From positions 454,726 through 518,725 of the forward strand of contig JALUUM010000020.1 in NCBI GenBank assembly GCA_027021365.1: 64,000 nt of DNA, read 5' to 3'. A model generated the notes under the pieces. It made no database searches. It was not told the origin of the DNA and saw nothing but the letters and a program-made list of their open reading frames with translations. The stretch comes from Spirochaetales bacterium (GTDB lineage: Bacteria > Spirochaetota > Spirochaetia > SZUA-6). Of the stretch, positions 1 through 7,950 are shown one piece after another. The position numbers and the translations under genes are program-made. Position 1 is the first letter of the stretch. The number at the start of each line of letters is the position of its first letter.

Positions 1-639
1 GCTCCAAAGAACAGGGAGGAATTGATTTCCAGGGGACTTGTTACCAAAGATTACCTGAAGGATTTTCAAAATGGCAGGCCAAAGAGGGAAGATTTTGATT
101 TTCCCGTGAGGTATGTTTCCTATTATGCGGCAAGGGCCTATGCGAAGTGGTTCTCCGGAAAATTGAAAGGATTACTTCCGCAATACGCGGCTCAACTTCC
201 TAAAGAGTACCAGTGGGAATGGGCGGCAAGGGGAGGCGTGTTCGGAACACCATATCCGGCAACCAATTTGGGAGTTACGGAAGTTACAGGAGAAAAGGGA
301 GAAATTCAACCGGGAGAACTGCCACCCGAGGGAAGTGTTTTTTACAGGAAGGGTATAAAGGGGCCTCTTAAAGCAGGTTCTTCAGTTGCTAATGGATTTG
401 GATTGCGTGACATGTCAGGTAATCTCTGGGAATGGAATGATACATGGTTTTCTCCGGCAAGTTATCTGATTGATTACAGTGGGCCAAGAGTGGGTGCGGA
501 GAAGGTTGTACGCGGTGGTTCGTGGGCCAATAAGAAGGAACTGGTGCCTCTGTATATCCGTGGGAGCCAACCGCCGAGCTGGTGTACGGCCTATACCGGT
601 TTCCGAATTATACTTACCAGAATAAGTGAGAATAAGTAA
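1..639 (+). CDS. SUMF1/FGE-fold protein, 3' part (5' end outside window)
   Basis: The reading frame is open from base 1, so the gene starts upstream and only about 212 C-terminal codons are visible. The sequence shows the hallmarks of the formylglycine-generating-enzyme (SUMF1/EgtB-type) fold: an early YVSYYAARAYAKWFS stretch, then LPKEYQWEWAARGG, then LRDMSGNLWEWNDTWF, VVRGGSWA and a terminal TGFRI. True FGE enzymes carry a Cys pair near the last motif. Here only one Cys (in SWCTAYTGFRI) is present, so formylglycine synthesis is unlikely. Many bacteria, spirochaetes included, have such FGE-like domains in exported proteins of unknown role. The N-terminus, and so any signal peptide or fused domain, cannot be seen. 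It ends with TAA at 637-639, just before a simple repeat. Confidence 0.75.
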   Translation, partial: APKNREELISRGLVTKDYLKDFQNGRPKREDFDFPVRYVSYYAARAYAKWFSGKLKGLLPQYAAQLPKEYQWEWAARGGVFGTPYPATNLGVTEVTGEKGEIQPGELPPEGSVFYRKGIKGPLKAGSSVANGFGLRDMSGNLWEWNDTWFSPASYLIDYSGPRVGAEKVVRGGSWANKKELVPLYIRGSQPPSWCTAYTGFRIILTRISENK

Positions 640-649
640 GAGGAATGAC

Positions 650-757
650 GGCGGTAACAGCGGTAACAGCAGTAATAGCATAGTGTGCAGTAACAGTGTC
701 GAGAGTAGTAACAGCGGTAACAGCGGTAACAGCGGTAACGGCGATAGTTACCCATAG
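650..757. repeat. Imperfect tandem repeat, unit about AGCGGTAAC
   Basis: A 9-base unit close to AGCGGTAAC occurs about twice at 650-668 and three to four times at 709-740. Degenerate versions (AGCAGTAATAGC, GCAGTAACAG, GAGAGTAGTAAC) lie between. The repeat starts directly after the stop codon of the FGE-like gene and fills most of the gap to smpB. No reading frame or spacer structure suggests coding or CRISPR. A piece of it (665-684) recurs inverted after smpB. Confidence 0.8.
665..684 (+). repeat. Left copy of an inverted repeat flanking smpB
   Basis: Bases 665-684 (AACAGCAGTAATAGCATAGT) match the reverse complement of 1287-1306 at 18 of 20 positions; both differences are C/T transitions. 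The two copies bracket smpB. Both lie in low-complexity DNA, so convergence by slippage is possible. Confidence 0.6.
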
Positions 758-807
758 AAAGAGTATGAGAAAGTTAGCATAAACAAAACTTTGTCCGCAG
801 AGCAGGT

Positions 808-1275
808 ATGAGTGAAGATAAGAATATAAAAATACTGGCAGTCAACAGGAAGGCTCGTTTCAACTATTCCATAATCGATACCCTCGAATGCGGCATAGAA
901 CTTCGTGGAACCGAAGTAAAATCCATTCGTGAGGGTAAATTTTCATTTTCTGATGCCTATGGAAAGATAGAAAATGGAGAACTCTGGTTGTTGGGTTTGC
1001 ATATTTCAAAGTATCCCTTCGGAAACCAGTTTAATCATGATCCGGAAAGGCCTAGAAAACTTCTTGTACACAGGCAGGAAATAAAGAGACTCTCTAGAAA
1101 GCTAAATGAAAAAGGATTGACCATCGTACCCCTTAAGTTTTATCTTAAGAACGGATGGGTAAAACTTGAAATTGGACTTGCAAAGGGGAAGAAGATCTTT
1201 GATAAACGTGAAGCGATAAAGAGAAGGGATATTGCCAGAGAAGCCGAGAGAGAATTCCGACGTGACAGATATTGA
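808..1275 (+). CDS. smpB: SsrA-binding protein SmpB
   Basis: This 155-residue protein has the usual SmpB length. It binds tmRNA and delivers it to stalled ribosomes for trans-translation in the cytoplasm. Family features seen: an N-terminal NRKARFNYSI segment, the GIELRGTEVKSIREGK motif of the OB-fold core, the GELWLLGLHIS strand, and a basic C-terminal tail (FDKREAIKRRDIAREAEREFRRDRY region) that occupies the empty mRNA channel. Its RNA partner ssrA begins 123 bases downstream on the same strand, so the trans-translation pair is adjacent. No strong Shine-Dalgarno sequence is visible before the ATG. The gene is flanked by low-complexity repeats in inverted orientation. Confidence 0.97.
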   Translation: MSEDKNIKILAVNRKARFNYSIIDTLECGIELRGTEVKSIREGKFSFSDAYGKIENGELWLLGLHISKYPFGNQFNHDPERPRKLLVHRQEIKRLSRKLNEKGLTIVPLKFYLKNGWVKLEIGLAKGKKIFDKREAIKRRDIAREAEREFRRDRY

Positions 1276-1286
1276 AACTGTACTGT

Positions 1287-1306
1287 ACTATACTATTACT
1301 GCTATT
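1287..1306 (-). repeat. Right copy of an inverted repeat flanking smpB
   Basis: Reverse complement of 665-684 with two transitions. It is part of a TACTGTACTATACTATTACTGC-like low-complexity tract that runs from about 1278 to 1318, right after the smpB stop codon. Confidence 0.6.
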
Positions 1307-1319
1307 ACTGCACTATCAT

Positions 1320-1377
1320 AGATAGAAACCATATTTGACAGTTTCTAGACCTAAAGGCTTCTATATGGCTTCTATCT
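1320..1377 (+). promoter_or_regulatory. Inverted repeat enclosing a TTGACA box upstream of ssrA
   Basis: Bases 1320-1334 (AGATAGAAACCATAT) are the reverse complement of 1363-1377 with one mismatch, giving a 15-bp arm and a 28-base loop. The loop holds TTGACA at 1335-1340. A clear -10 box 16-18 bases from it is not visible; TATATG lies 21 bases downstream, inside the right arm. It could be an operator or promoter element for ssrA, or a transcript hairpin at the 3' end of smpB. There is no T-run right after the arm, which argues against a simple terminator. Confidence 0.4.
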
Positions 1378-1398
1378 CTAAACTTTAAAGGCTCTTTA

Positions 1399-1750
1399 GG
1401 GGGTGAAACGGTCTCGACTGGAGGTTATCCGGGTCAAAGGCTGCAGGTGGAGTGCCAATCTCCTAAAAAATGGCAAAAACACAACTGCCGATAACGCAGA
1501 TTTCGCATTGGCTGCTTAATTTGCAGCCACGGGTACCTGGAGGCGCTGTTCCGAGCATCCAGAATACCCGACGCAAATCGGAACTTACCTCTTTCGGGCG
1601 CCTGCCTTGAAGAGGGAAATAATTACGCAGGCTCTGGCAAAGAGTGGTGCGCTGCTTGACCGTCTCTTTGCCGAGATTGAATAAGCAGCTAAACCTGTAG
1701 AGGCTTTTGTCTCGACCTTCAGGACGCGGGTTCGACTCCCGCCACCTCCA
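1399..1750 (+). ncRNA. ssrA: Transfer-messenger RNA (tmRNA)
   Basis: The 5' end GGGGGUGAAACGGUCUCGAC and the 3' end GGUUCGACUCCCGCCACCUCC-A form the tRNA-like domain. The acceptor arm pairs GGGGGUG (1399-1405) with CACCUCC (1743-1749) and keeps the G3-U pair that specifies alanine. The tag reading frame runs from the GGC resume codon at 1472 to TAA at 1517-1519, giving GKNTTADNADFALAA after the tRNA-borne alanine. The ALAA end is the usual protease-recognition tail. CCA is not encoded (ATT follows base 1750), so it must be added by the cca product. smpB lies directly upstream. Confidence 0.97.
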
Positions 1751-1806
1751 ATTAACTGTCTCTGGTTCAATTACTCCTTCGGTTGTTCAATCGTTTATGA
1801 TTGCTT

Positions 1807-2154
1807 CTAATTTTTTCTGTTGTTGTGGTAGTACTCGAGGGTTCGTTTGTTTTCACATGACTTACAAATTGCCTTCCCGTTTCTGAATGCGCTTAAGGGA
1901 AGCCATTTACCGCATCTTTTGCATTTCCTCTCTCCGGCATGAGGGTCCTTTGAATTGTTTAGGAAGTAGAAGCTTGAACGAAGTTTCTTCAGGTTCTTAT
2001 ATGACATCCTTCCGGTAGTGAGCCAGTAATGGATCGTAGACGGAGTTGTCTGAAACATTCTGGCGAGGTCGGATATTTTCATGTTGTACCTCTTCATGAT
2101 CCATTCAAGCATGTAGAGGATATCCGGATCATTGGGAAGGGATTTCTGATTCAT
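1807..2154 (-). CDS. Small HTH plus zinc-ribbon protein, unknown function
   Basis: I do not recognise this 115-residue protein as a named family. Residues 24-60 look like a Cro/XRE-type helix-turn-helix (MKISDLARMFQTTPSTIHYW). Residues 78-100 form a four-cysteine zinc site, C78-x2-C81 and C97-x2-C100, of the kind seen in small endonuclease-VII-like or DNA-binding zinc ribbons. A basic tail follows. A strong Shine-Dalgarno (CAGGAGA) precedes the ATG. It lies 72 bases downstream of guaA on the same strand, with a TATAAT-like box in the gap, so it may be transcribed alone or as the tail of the purine operon. A DNA-binding role is inferred; a regulator is more likely than a nuclease because no catalytic motif is seen. 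Confidence 0.7.
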   Translation of the reverse strand: MNQKSLPNDPDILYMLEWIMKRYNMKISDLARMFQTTPSTIHYWLTTGRMSYKNLKKLRSSFYFLNNSKDPHAGERKCKRCGKWLPLSAFRNGKAICKSCENKRTLEYYHNNRKN

Positions 2155-2226
2155 ACTTTTTCTCCTGACATGTAGATTATCGGTAGTTCATCTTTTTTTA
2201 TTATATTCTAGTCACTATTCAGGCCA

Positions 2227-3786
2227 CTACTCCCATTCGATCGTCGCGGGTGGTTTACTTGAAACATCATACACCACCCTTCCTATTTCCGGAACCTTGT
2301 TGGTTATCATGGCTGAAATCTCGAGCAGGTCCTTCGTAGGAAATTGAAAAACATCTGCCGTCATCCCGTCTTTGGAAACTACCGCACGGAGGGCCAGCAC
2401 ATACCTGTACCCGCGTGAATCACCCCTTACACCGACGGAACGAACCGGCAGAAGCACTGCAAATGCCTGCCAGATCTTCCCGTAAAGGCCTCGCTTCTTC
2501 AATTCTTCTATGTAAATCGAATCAGCATCCTTAAGTATTCCAGCCTTCTCCCTGGTTACCTCACCAAGTATTCGGACTGCCAATCCGGGACCCGGAAAGG
2601 GGTGCCTCTCTATTATCCTCTCATGCAACCCGAGTTTTCTTCCCAGTTTTCTCACCTCATCCTTGTAGAGAATTGAAAGGGGTTCTATCAATTTGCCCTT
2701 CTCTCTGAGCTCTTCAACGAGAGGGCTTCGAACATTGTGGTGGGACTTTATAACCTGTGCCCTGTTCCCCACCCCCTTTCCGGACTCGATCATGTCGGTG
2801 TAGAGTGTTCCCTGTGCCAAAAAGTAATTTTTCAGACCGAGTTTTGCCGTCTCCTCCTGTTCCAGTTTCATAAAGAGGTCTCCGATGATACGCCGCTTTT
2901 CCTCGGGGTCCTCGACTCCTTCCAGTGCTTCAAAGAACCTATCAGACGCATCCCTCACATTGATATTTACCGCCCCCAGCCTCTCCAGGTTTCCCAGGAC
3001 TTCTTCTGTCTCATCCTTTCGCATCAGGCCCGTATCGATATAGAGAAGGTAGACATTCTTCGGATTCAAACAGTGAAGTAGTAGAGTCGCCAACACGGAT
3101 GAATCGACACCACCCGAAATGAGCAGAAGCACCTTCATCTCACCCACTCTCTTTCTAAGCTCCCTGCACGTATTTTCGATGAAGAGTTCGACATTCCAGT
3201 TTTTCCTTGCCCCGCAGACAATGCCCGCAAAGTTATCGAGTATTTCCGTTCCGTACTGGCAGTGTGTCACTTCCGGGTGAAACTGTATTCCTATTATTCG
3301 TTTCTCTCTGTGAGATATGGCAGCTACATGATGATTTTCAGATAGTGCCAGTACGTCGAAATTCCGGGGAATATTTTCTATAATGTCGCCATGGCTCATC
3401 CATGATATGAAGCCGTCAGGAATATTATGTAAAAGCCCCCGATCTTTTTCCCTTCCGGTAAAAAAAACCTTTGACCTGCCATACTCTTTTTTACCCCCTG
3501 CTTTAACCGTTCCCCCGAAATCTTTTACAATTCTCTGCATTCCATAGCATATCCCCAAGACCGGGATACCTATGCTGGCAAGGTCGAATGAGAGTTTCGG
3601 AGCATCCTCCTGATAAACGGAATACGGTGAACCAGAAAGTATGATTCCCTTGAGGTTACTCTTTAGCTTGGAAGGAATCTCGGTTTCTCCAGGAATAATT
3701 TCCGTATAGTAGCCGAGTTCCCTTATTCTTCTGCTTATGAGCTGGCTGGTCTGCCCGCCGAAATCCAGAATCAGGATCGTGTCCAT
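2227..3786 (-). CDS. guaA: GMP synthase (glutamine-hydrolysing)
   Basis: This enzyme converts XMP, ATP and glutamine to GMP. The 519-residue protein has the normal three-part layout. First is a class I glutamine amidotransferase with nucleophile C80 in GICYGMQ and H170/E172 in QFHPEV. Next is an ATP-pyrophosphatase domain with the P-loop-like SGGVDSS at 224-230. Last is the dimerisation domain, ending PATIEWE as in other GuaA proteins. It is the last of four purine genes on the minus strand. Its start overlaps the end of purA by 16 bases, which suggests translational coupling. Together with guaB it forms the GMP branch from IMP. Confidence 0.97.
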   Translation of the reverse strand: MDTILILDFGGQTSQLISRRIRELGYYTEIIPGETEIPSKLKSNLKGIILSGSPYSVYQEDAPKLSFDLASIGIPVLGICYGMQRIVKDFGGTVKAGGKKEYGRSKVFFTGREKDRGLLHNIPDGFISWMSHGDIIENIPRNFDVLALSENHHVAAISHREKRIIGIQFHPEVTHCQYGTEILDNFAGIVCGARKNWNVELFIENTCRELRKRVGEMKVLLLISGGVDSSVLATLLLHCLNPKNVYLLYIDTGLMRKDETEEVLGNLERLGAVNINVRDASDRFFEALEGVEDPEEKRRIIGDLFMKLEQEETAKLGLKNYFLAQGTLYTDMIESGKGVGNRAQVIKSHHNVRSPLVEELREKGKLIEPLSILYKDEVRKLGRKLGLHERIIERHPFPGPGLAVRILGEVTREKAGILKDADSIYIEELKKRGLYGKIWQAFAVLLPVRSVGVRGDSRGYRYVLALRAVVSKDGMTADVFQFPTKDLLEISAMITNKVPEIGRVVYDVSSKPPATIEWE

Positions 3787-5000
3787 GGATCCTCTCTGAC
3801 AATCGTTTCTTCACGTCTATAGCCGACTGAGATGATATTTACCGGTACACCTGTTTGATCTTCTATGAAAGAGATATAATCCCTTGCCTCTAGTGGCAAC
3901 TCTTCATAAGTCCTGCAGTGAGTAATGCTCTTTTTCCAGCCCTTGAAACTCTTAAGTACAGGCTCAGCTTTGAATAGTACCTCATTGGATGCAGGAAAAT
4001 TTTCTATCTTCTTTCCTCCGTACCTGTATGCAATGGCTGCCTTTATCTCTTCCATCCCGTCGTACACATCGAGGTGGGTCAGAGAGAGGGAATTCATGGA
4101 GTTGGTTCTGCATGTATACTTTAGTGCCACAACATCGAGGTATCCGCATCTCCTCGGTCTTCCTGTTGTAACACCGTACTCTCTCCCGATTTCTCTTATA
4201 CGGCTGCCAAGGTCTCCGTCACGGTCTTCCCTGAATTCGGTAGGAAATGGCCCGTTACCCACCCTTGTCGTGTACGCTTTGAATACTCCCGTAATACCAT
4301 TTATATCAAGGGGGCCAAGCCCGCTTCCCTGGGAGGCTCCGGAAGCGGATGATAATCCGGAGGATACATAGGGAAAGGTACCAAGGTCTATATCGAGAAG
4401 GGCTCCCTGTGCTCCTTCGAAAAGTATGTTCTTATCCCTGTTTTCGTGAAGGATCAATGAAGTGTCTTTTATCATCGGTTCGAGTTTCGGAATATACTTT
4501 TCCAGAAATTTCTTATCCTCATCCTCCATGGTATTGAAAACGGAAGAATCGAGAATATCAACGAACCTGTAGCTGTCTCTCGATGCCTTTAAGGAGTAAG
4601 TAATACCAATACCCCTACCTGTTGTTCCGATTGGTTTGGCTCTCTTCTTATCAATCTCGACATCCATCCTCTTGAAACGAGGAAGAACTACGTGGGCCCT
4701 CTCGGAAATAAGAACCCTTCCTGACCACTCTATTCCCTGTTCACCTATGGTGTTCAGTTCTTCAAAGAGTGATTCAGGGTCTATCACCATGCCATTGCCA
4801 AGAATAACGATTTTGTCTTGGGATAGTATTCCGGAAGGTATAAGATGGAGTTTGTACGTTTTCTCTCCGATAACCACGGTATGACCGGCATTTGCCCCTC
4901 CGGAGTATCGTACCACGAAATCTGCGTTTTCAGACAAAAAATCTACGATTTTACCCTTGCCTTCATCGCCCCACTGGGCTCCTACTACTACTAAATTCAT
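3771..5000 (-). CDS. purA: Adenylosuccinate synthetase
   Basis: PurA joins IMP and aspartate, using GTP, to form adenylosuccinate. The N-terminal GAQWGDEGKGK motif (7-17) holds the catalytic Asp12; His40 lies in GGANAGHTVV. GTTGRGIGITY and the C-terminal TTGRPRRCGYLD motif are also clear. At 409 residues it is slightly shorter than most bacterial PurA (about 425-430), with no obvious missing motif. It sits one base from guaB upstream and overlaps guaA downstream, so it is an internal gene of the purB-guaB-purA-guaA operon. It carries out the step before the one catalysed by PurB. Confidence 0.97.
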   Translation of the reverse strand: MNLVVVGAQWGDEGKGKIVDFLSENADFVVRYSGGANAGHTVVIGEKTYKLHLIPSGILSQDKIVILGNGMVIDPESLFEELNTIGEQGIEWSGRVLISERAHVVLPRFKRMDVEIDKKRAKPIGTTGRGIGITYSLKASRDSYRFVDILDSSVFNTMEDEDKKFLEKYIPKLEPMIKDTSLILHENRDKNILFEGAQGALLDIDLGTFPYVSSGLSSASGASQGSGLGPLDINGITGVFKAYTTRVGNGPFPTEFREDRDGDLGSRIREIGREYGVTTGRPRRCGYLDVVALKYTCRTNSMNSLSLTHLDVYDGMEEIKAAIAYRYGGKKIENFPASNEVLFKAEPVLKSFKGWKKSITHCRTYEELPLEARDYISFIEDQTGVPVNIISVGYRREETIVREDPWTRS

Positions 5001-5001
5001 C

Positions 5002-6456
5002 TTAACCTCTCAATCTTGAATAATTTGGTGCTTCATGCGTAATTACGACATCATGTGCATGACTCTCTTTCAAACCCATTGCCGTTATCTTTACGAATTT
5101 CCTGTAGGATTTCATCTCGGCAATATTCCTGCAGCCGCAATATCCCATCCCCTTCTTTAATCCTACGTTAAGCTGGTGGAGGAATGGTTTCAATTCTCCC
5201 TTGTAGGGAACCCTTCCCTCTATTCCCTCAGGTACGATCTCTCCTTCATTGGACTGGTACCTGTCCCCGGATCCTTTGTTTATCGCTCCGATCGAACCCA
5301 TTCCTCTGTATTCCTTGAACATCCTTCCGTCAAAGATGATTTCTCTGCCGGGTGTTTCTTTTAATCCTGCGAATAGGTTGCCAATCATTACCGTATCGGC
5401 CCCCGCTGCAATTGCCTTTACGATATCACCGGAGAATTTTATACCACCATCGGCTACCACTGGAATACCTTTACTGGCTGCTACTTCGCCACATTCCAGC
5501 ACGGCACTGAACTGGGGAACTCCGATACCCGCCACAACCCTCGTCGTACAGATCGAACCGGGCCCCACCCCCACTTTTACGGCATCGGCCCCGGCTTCTA
5601 TGATGTGGCGTGTTCCTTCGGCAGTAGCAACATTTCCACCAATTACGATGACCGTATATTTTTTCTTGATATTTTCGATGGTTTTTAGAACGTTTTTAGA
5701 ATCCCCGTGAGCAGTATCTACAACGATGAAATCGACTCTGTTTTCCAGGAGAAGCGGAAGCCTCTCCTCGTAGTTGTTTGGTGATACAGCAGCACCGACT
5801 ATCAACTTGCCACTCTCATCGAGGGCTGCATTTGGAAAACGGCTATGTTTTTCCATGTCTTTGACTGTAATAAGCCCTTTTAGCCGCCTGTCTTTATCCA
5901 CGATAGGTAGTTTCTCTATCTTGTGCAAGTCAAATTTCTTTCTTGCCGCTTCTGGAGATGCATTGGCTTCCTCAACTATTGGATCATGTGTCATTACCTT
6001 CTCCACGGTAAGTTCATCATTGCTACAGAATCTCAAATCTCTGCTTGTCAGTATTCCACAGAGTCTTTCATTTTCATCAAGCACGGGAAGTCCGGAGATA
6101 CCGTTACCCTCCATGATGGCTCTTGCATCTCTCACTGTCTGGTTTTTAGATATGGTTAGGGGATTATCAATTATCCAGTTAAGGAATCTTTTCACCCTTC
6201 CCACCTGTTCAGCCTGTTCATGAGGCGGGAGGTTCATGTGAATAACTCCGGCTCCGCCTTCCAAGGCAAGGGCAATGGCCAGCTTGTCCTCTGTAACCGT
6301 ATCCATTGCAGCGGACAGGATTGGAGTGTTCAATCTTATCTTTCCCGCAAGCCTTGTAGTAAGGTCTATGTCGGAGGGTAGTATCTCCGAGTAACCGGGA
6401 ATAAGAAGGATGTCATCGTAACTCAATCCCTCCCTTATTGAAATCATTTCACTCAA
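5002..6456 (-). CDS. guaB: IMP dehydrogenase
   Basis: GuaB oxidises IMP to XMP with NAD+, the committed step to GMP. The 484-residue protein has the TIM-barrel IMPDH domain split by a CBS pair at about residues 95-205. The catalytic loop GPGSICTTRV carries Cys303, and the flap region has YRGMGSIGA. The CBS pair usually binds adenine nucleotides and tunes activity. The start is probably TTG at 6456: an AAGGAG sequence lies seven bases before it, while the next ATG (6447) is too far from that site. The TTG overlaps the purB stop codon (TTGA), implying coupling. Confidence 0.96.
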   Translation of the reverse strand: MSEMISIREGLSYDDILLIPGYSEILPSDIDLTTRLAGKIRLNTPILSAAMDTVTEDKLAIALALEGGAGVIHMNLPPHEQAEQVGRVKRFLNWIIDNPLTISKNQTVRDARAIMEGNGISGLPVLDENERLCGILTSRDLRFCSNDELTVEKVMTHDPIVEEANASPEAARKKFDLHKIEKLPIVDKDRRLKGLITVKDMEKHSRFPNAALDESGKLIVGAAVSPNNYEERLPLLLENRVDFIVVDTAHGDSKNVLKTIENIKKKYTVIVIGGNVATAEGTRHIIEAGADAVKVGVGPGSICTTRVVAGIGVPQFSAVLECGEVAASKGIPVVADGGIKFSGDIVKAIAAGADTVMIGNLFAGLKETPGREIIFDGRMFKEYRGMGSIGAINKGSGDRYQSNEGEIVPEGIEGRVPYKGELKPFLHQLNVGLKKGMGYCGCRNIAEMKSYRKFVKITAMGLKESHAHDVVITHEAPNYSRLRG

Positions 6457-7901
6457 TTTGTTTCTCCTTCTCTTTCAATCTCTTTCTTGATATTTTCCAC
6501 CAGTGCCTCATATCTACTGACAATGTCATTGACCTTTTTTGAAGCTATACCGCTGTAAAATTCCGGTTTCCGCCAGAAGAGGCTCGAGTTTTCCACGCCG
6601 AGTTTTTTCAGTGCTCTTGTTAACATTTCGTTCAACTCTCTGTTGGCTTGTATCAATTCCCAGAGCCTTTTACCCGTTTTTTCCCGTTTTAGCGTAAGCT
6701 TCCTCACTATCTCGTGACCCTCTCTTTCCCCCATTGTTGCAAGAAGTATGTATACCGCCTCAGAAAGCACGAGATCTCCGTTTTCAAGCAGGTTCTTTAA
6801 CATTTTCTCTCTGTCTATACGCAGACCCTCCAGGACCCTGATCATTCTCGATGCTGCCGCAAGAAAACCCGTTATGAAGTCTGCAATAAATCGCCTTGAG
6901 GCTGAGTTGGTCAGGTCACGCTGGTGCTCGGAGATTTGATCCATGAAAAAGGTAATGGTTCTCGGAGAGAATGTCTTCCACATACTCTTGATATGTTCCG
7001 AATTCCATGGATTACGCTTTTGTGGCATCGTTGAGGAGCCAACCTGATGTTTTCCGAATCCTTCTCTTACCTCTCCGATTTCCGTTCTCTGGAGGTTTCT
7101 AAGGTCATCCGCAAGGTTGGCTATGATGCCGAAAGCGATGTTGATTTCAAGGAGGAGTCTTAAGGAGTATTCCGGCTGTACGAGTTGTGTGGAGATGTCA
7201 TCTGCTCTTAACCCAAGTGAGGAGAGATATGCCTCTTCCAGTGCCAATGGGTCATCTACAATCAGTGCCGTTGCATTGTATGCACCTACGGCGCCTGACA
7301 ATTTTCCCCTTAAATCTTTGGAGTATTGATATATTCTATGAATGCTCTTCCCCAGTCTCGATACATACTCGGAGATGGCAAAACCAAATGTTATAGGCAC
7401 GGCATGTTGTCCGTGGGTTCTTCCTATCTGAGGGGTATTACTTTCTCTGCGAGCAATATCGATAAGCTTTTCCTCGAGAGAAATGAGTGTCGGGAGTAGG
7501 ACCTCTCTTACCGTATCCCTGTAAGACATTGCTGTTGCCGTATCCAGTATATCAACCGAGGTAGCGCCGAGATGAACGAAATTCGCCCATTTTTCTGGAA
7601 CATATTTTTTTATTACATTTACCAGTGCCCTTACATTGTGTCGGGTTTTTTCCTCTTCACGGTAAACCTCTTCGGGGGTGATTCTTTTCTCAAGACCATC
7701 AAGAATGGTGGTATCTTCATCCTGATGAGTGATCTCTATTATGTTTCTCAAAAGTGAGAGTTCGGCCTTTATGCAGTACTGAACATTGGCCCTTTCACTC
7801 AAGTAATTCGAAAGCTTGTCAAACAGCCCTCTGTTTGCAAGGTAATACCTGTGATCCAGGGGACTAATATTAAGAAATATATCTCTTTCAAACATAGCCA
7901 A
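6453..7901 (-). CDS. purB: Adenylosuccinate lyase
   Basis: PurB releases fumarate from adenylosuccinate (to AMP) and from SAICAR in de novo synthesis. Clear family motifs are RTHGQHAVP (His163 region) and the fumarase/aspartase-superfamily signature SSTMPQKRNP at about 289-298. The length (482) is typical. The start is TTG at 7901 or ATG at 7895: a TAAGG sequence six bases before TTG supports the former. A TTGACA-N17-CATAAA promoter would put the transcript start at the ATG and so support the latter. It is the first gene of purB-guaB-purA-guaA. No riboswitch-like leader fits between promoter and start. No de novo IMP genes are seen nearby. Confidence 0.96.
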   Translation of the reverse strand: MAMFERDIFLNISPLDHRYYLANRGLFDKLSNYLSERANVQYCIKAELSLLRNIIEITHQDEDTTILDGLEKRITPEEVYREEEKTRHNVRALVNVIKKYVPEKWANFVHLGATSVDILDTATAMSYRDTVREVLLPTLISLEEKLIDIARRESNTPQIGRTHGQHAVPITFGFAISEYVSRLGKSIHRIYQYSKDLRGKLSGAVGAYNATALIVDDPLALEEAYLSSLGLRADDISTQLVQPEYSLRLLLEINIAFGIIANLADDLRNLQRTEIGEVREGFGKHQVGSSTMPQKRNPWNSEHIKSMWKTFSPRTITFFMDQISEHQRDLTNSASRRFIADFITGFLAAASRMIRVLEGLRIDREKMLKNLLENGDLVLSEAVYILLATMGEREGHEIVRKLTLKREKTGKRLWELIQANRELNEMLTRALKKLGVENSSLFWRKPEFYSGIASKKVNDIVSRYEALVENIKKEIEREGETN

Positions 7902-7930
7902 TTTATGCCTTAGTTTTTTCTTTTTGTCAA
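7902..7930 (-). promoter_or_regulatory. Candidate promoter of the purB-guaB-purA-guaA operon
   Basis: On the minus strand TTGACA (7930-7925) is followed after 17 bases by CATAAA (7907-7902, four of six matches to TATAAT). The -10 box touches the TTG at 7901 and lies six bases from the ATG at 7895. The -35 is perfect and the spacing ideal, but the -10 is weak and its position would give an mRNA with no leader. Confidence 0.45.
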
Positions 7931-7950
7931 ATTGGTAGATTCTGATAAGC

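Noticed and set aside
650..757. Possible CRISPR array
   Set aside because: The unit is 9 bases, degenerate and without unique spacers; no cas genes nearby.
1585..1770. 61-residue minus-strand reading frame
   Set aside because: It lies antisense to the tmRNA 3' half, and its composition follows the RNA structure; no ribosome site.
1751..1806. Terminator after ssrA
   Set aside because: T-runs are present but I could not find a convincing G+C-rich stem directly before them.
3925..4371. 148-residue plus-strand frame inside purA
   Set aside because: Shadow of the well-supported purA frame on the opposite strand, with no start signals or family match.
7895..7950. Purine riboswitch upstream of purB
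   Set aside because: Only about 50 bases separate the genes and the promoter abuts the start; no aptamer fold can fit.
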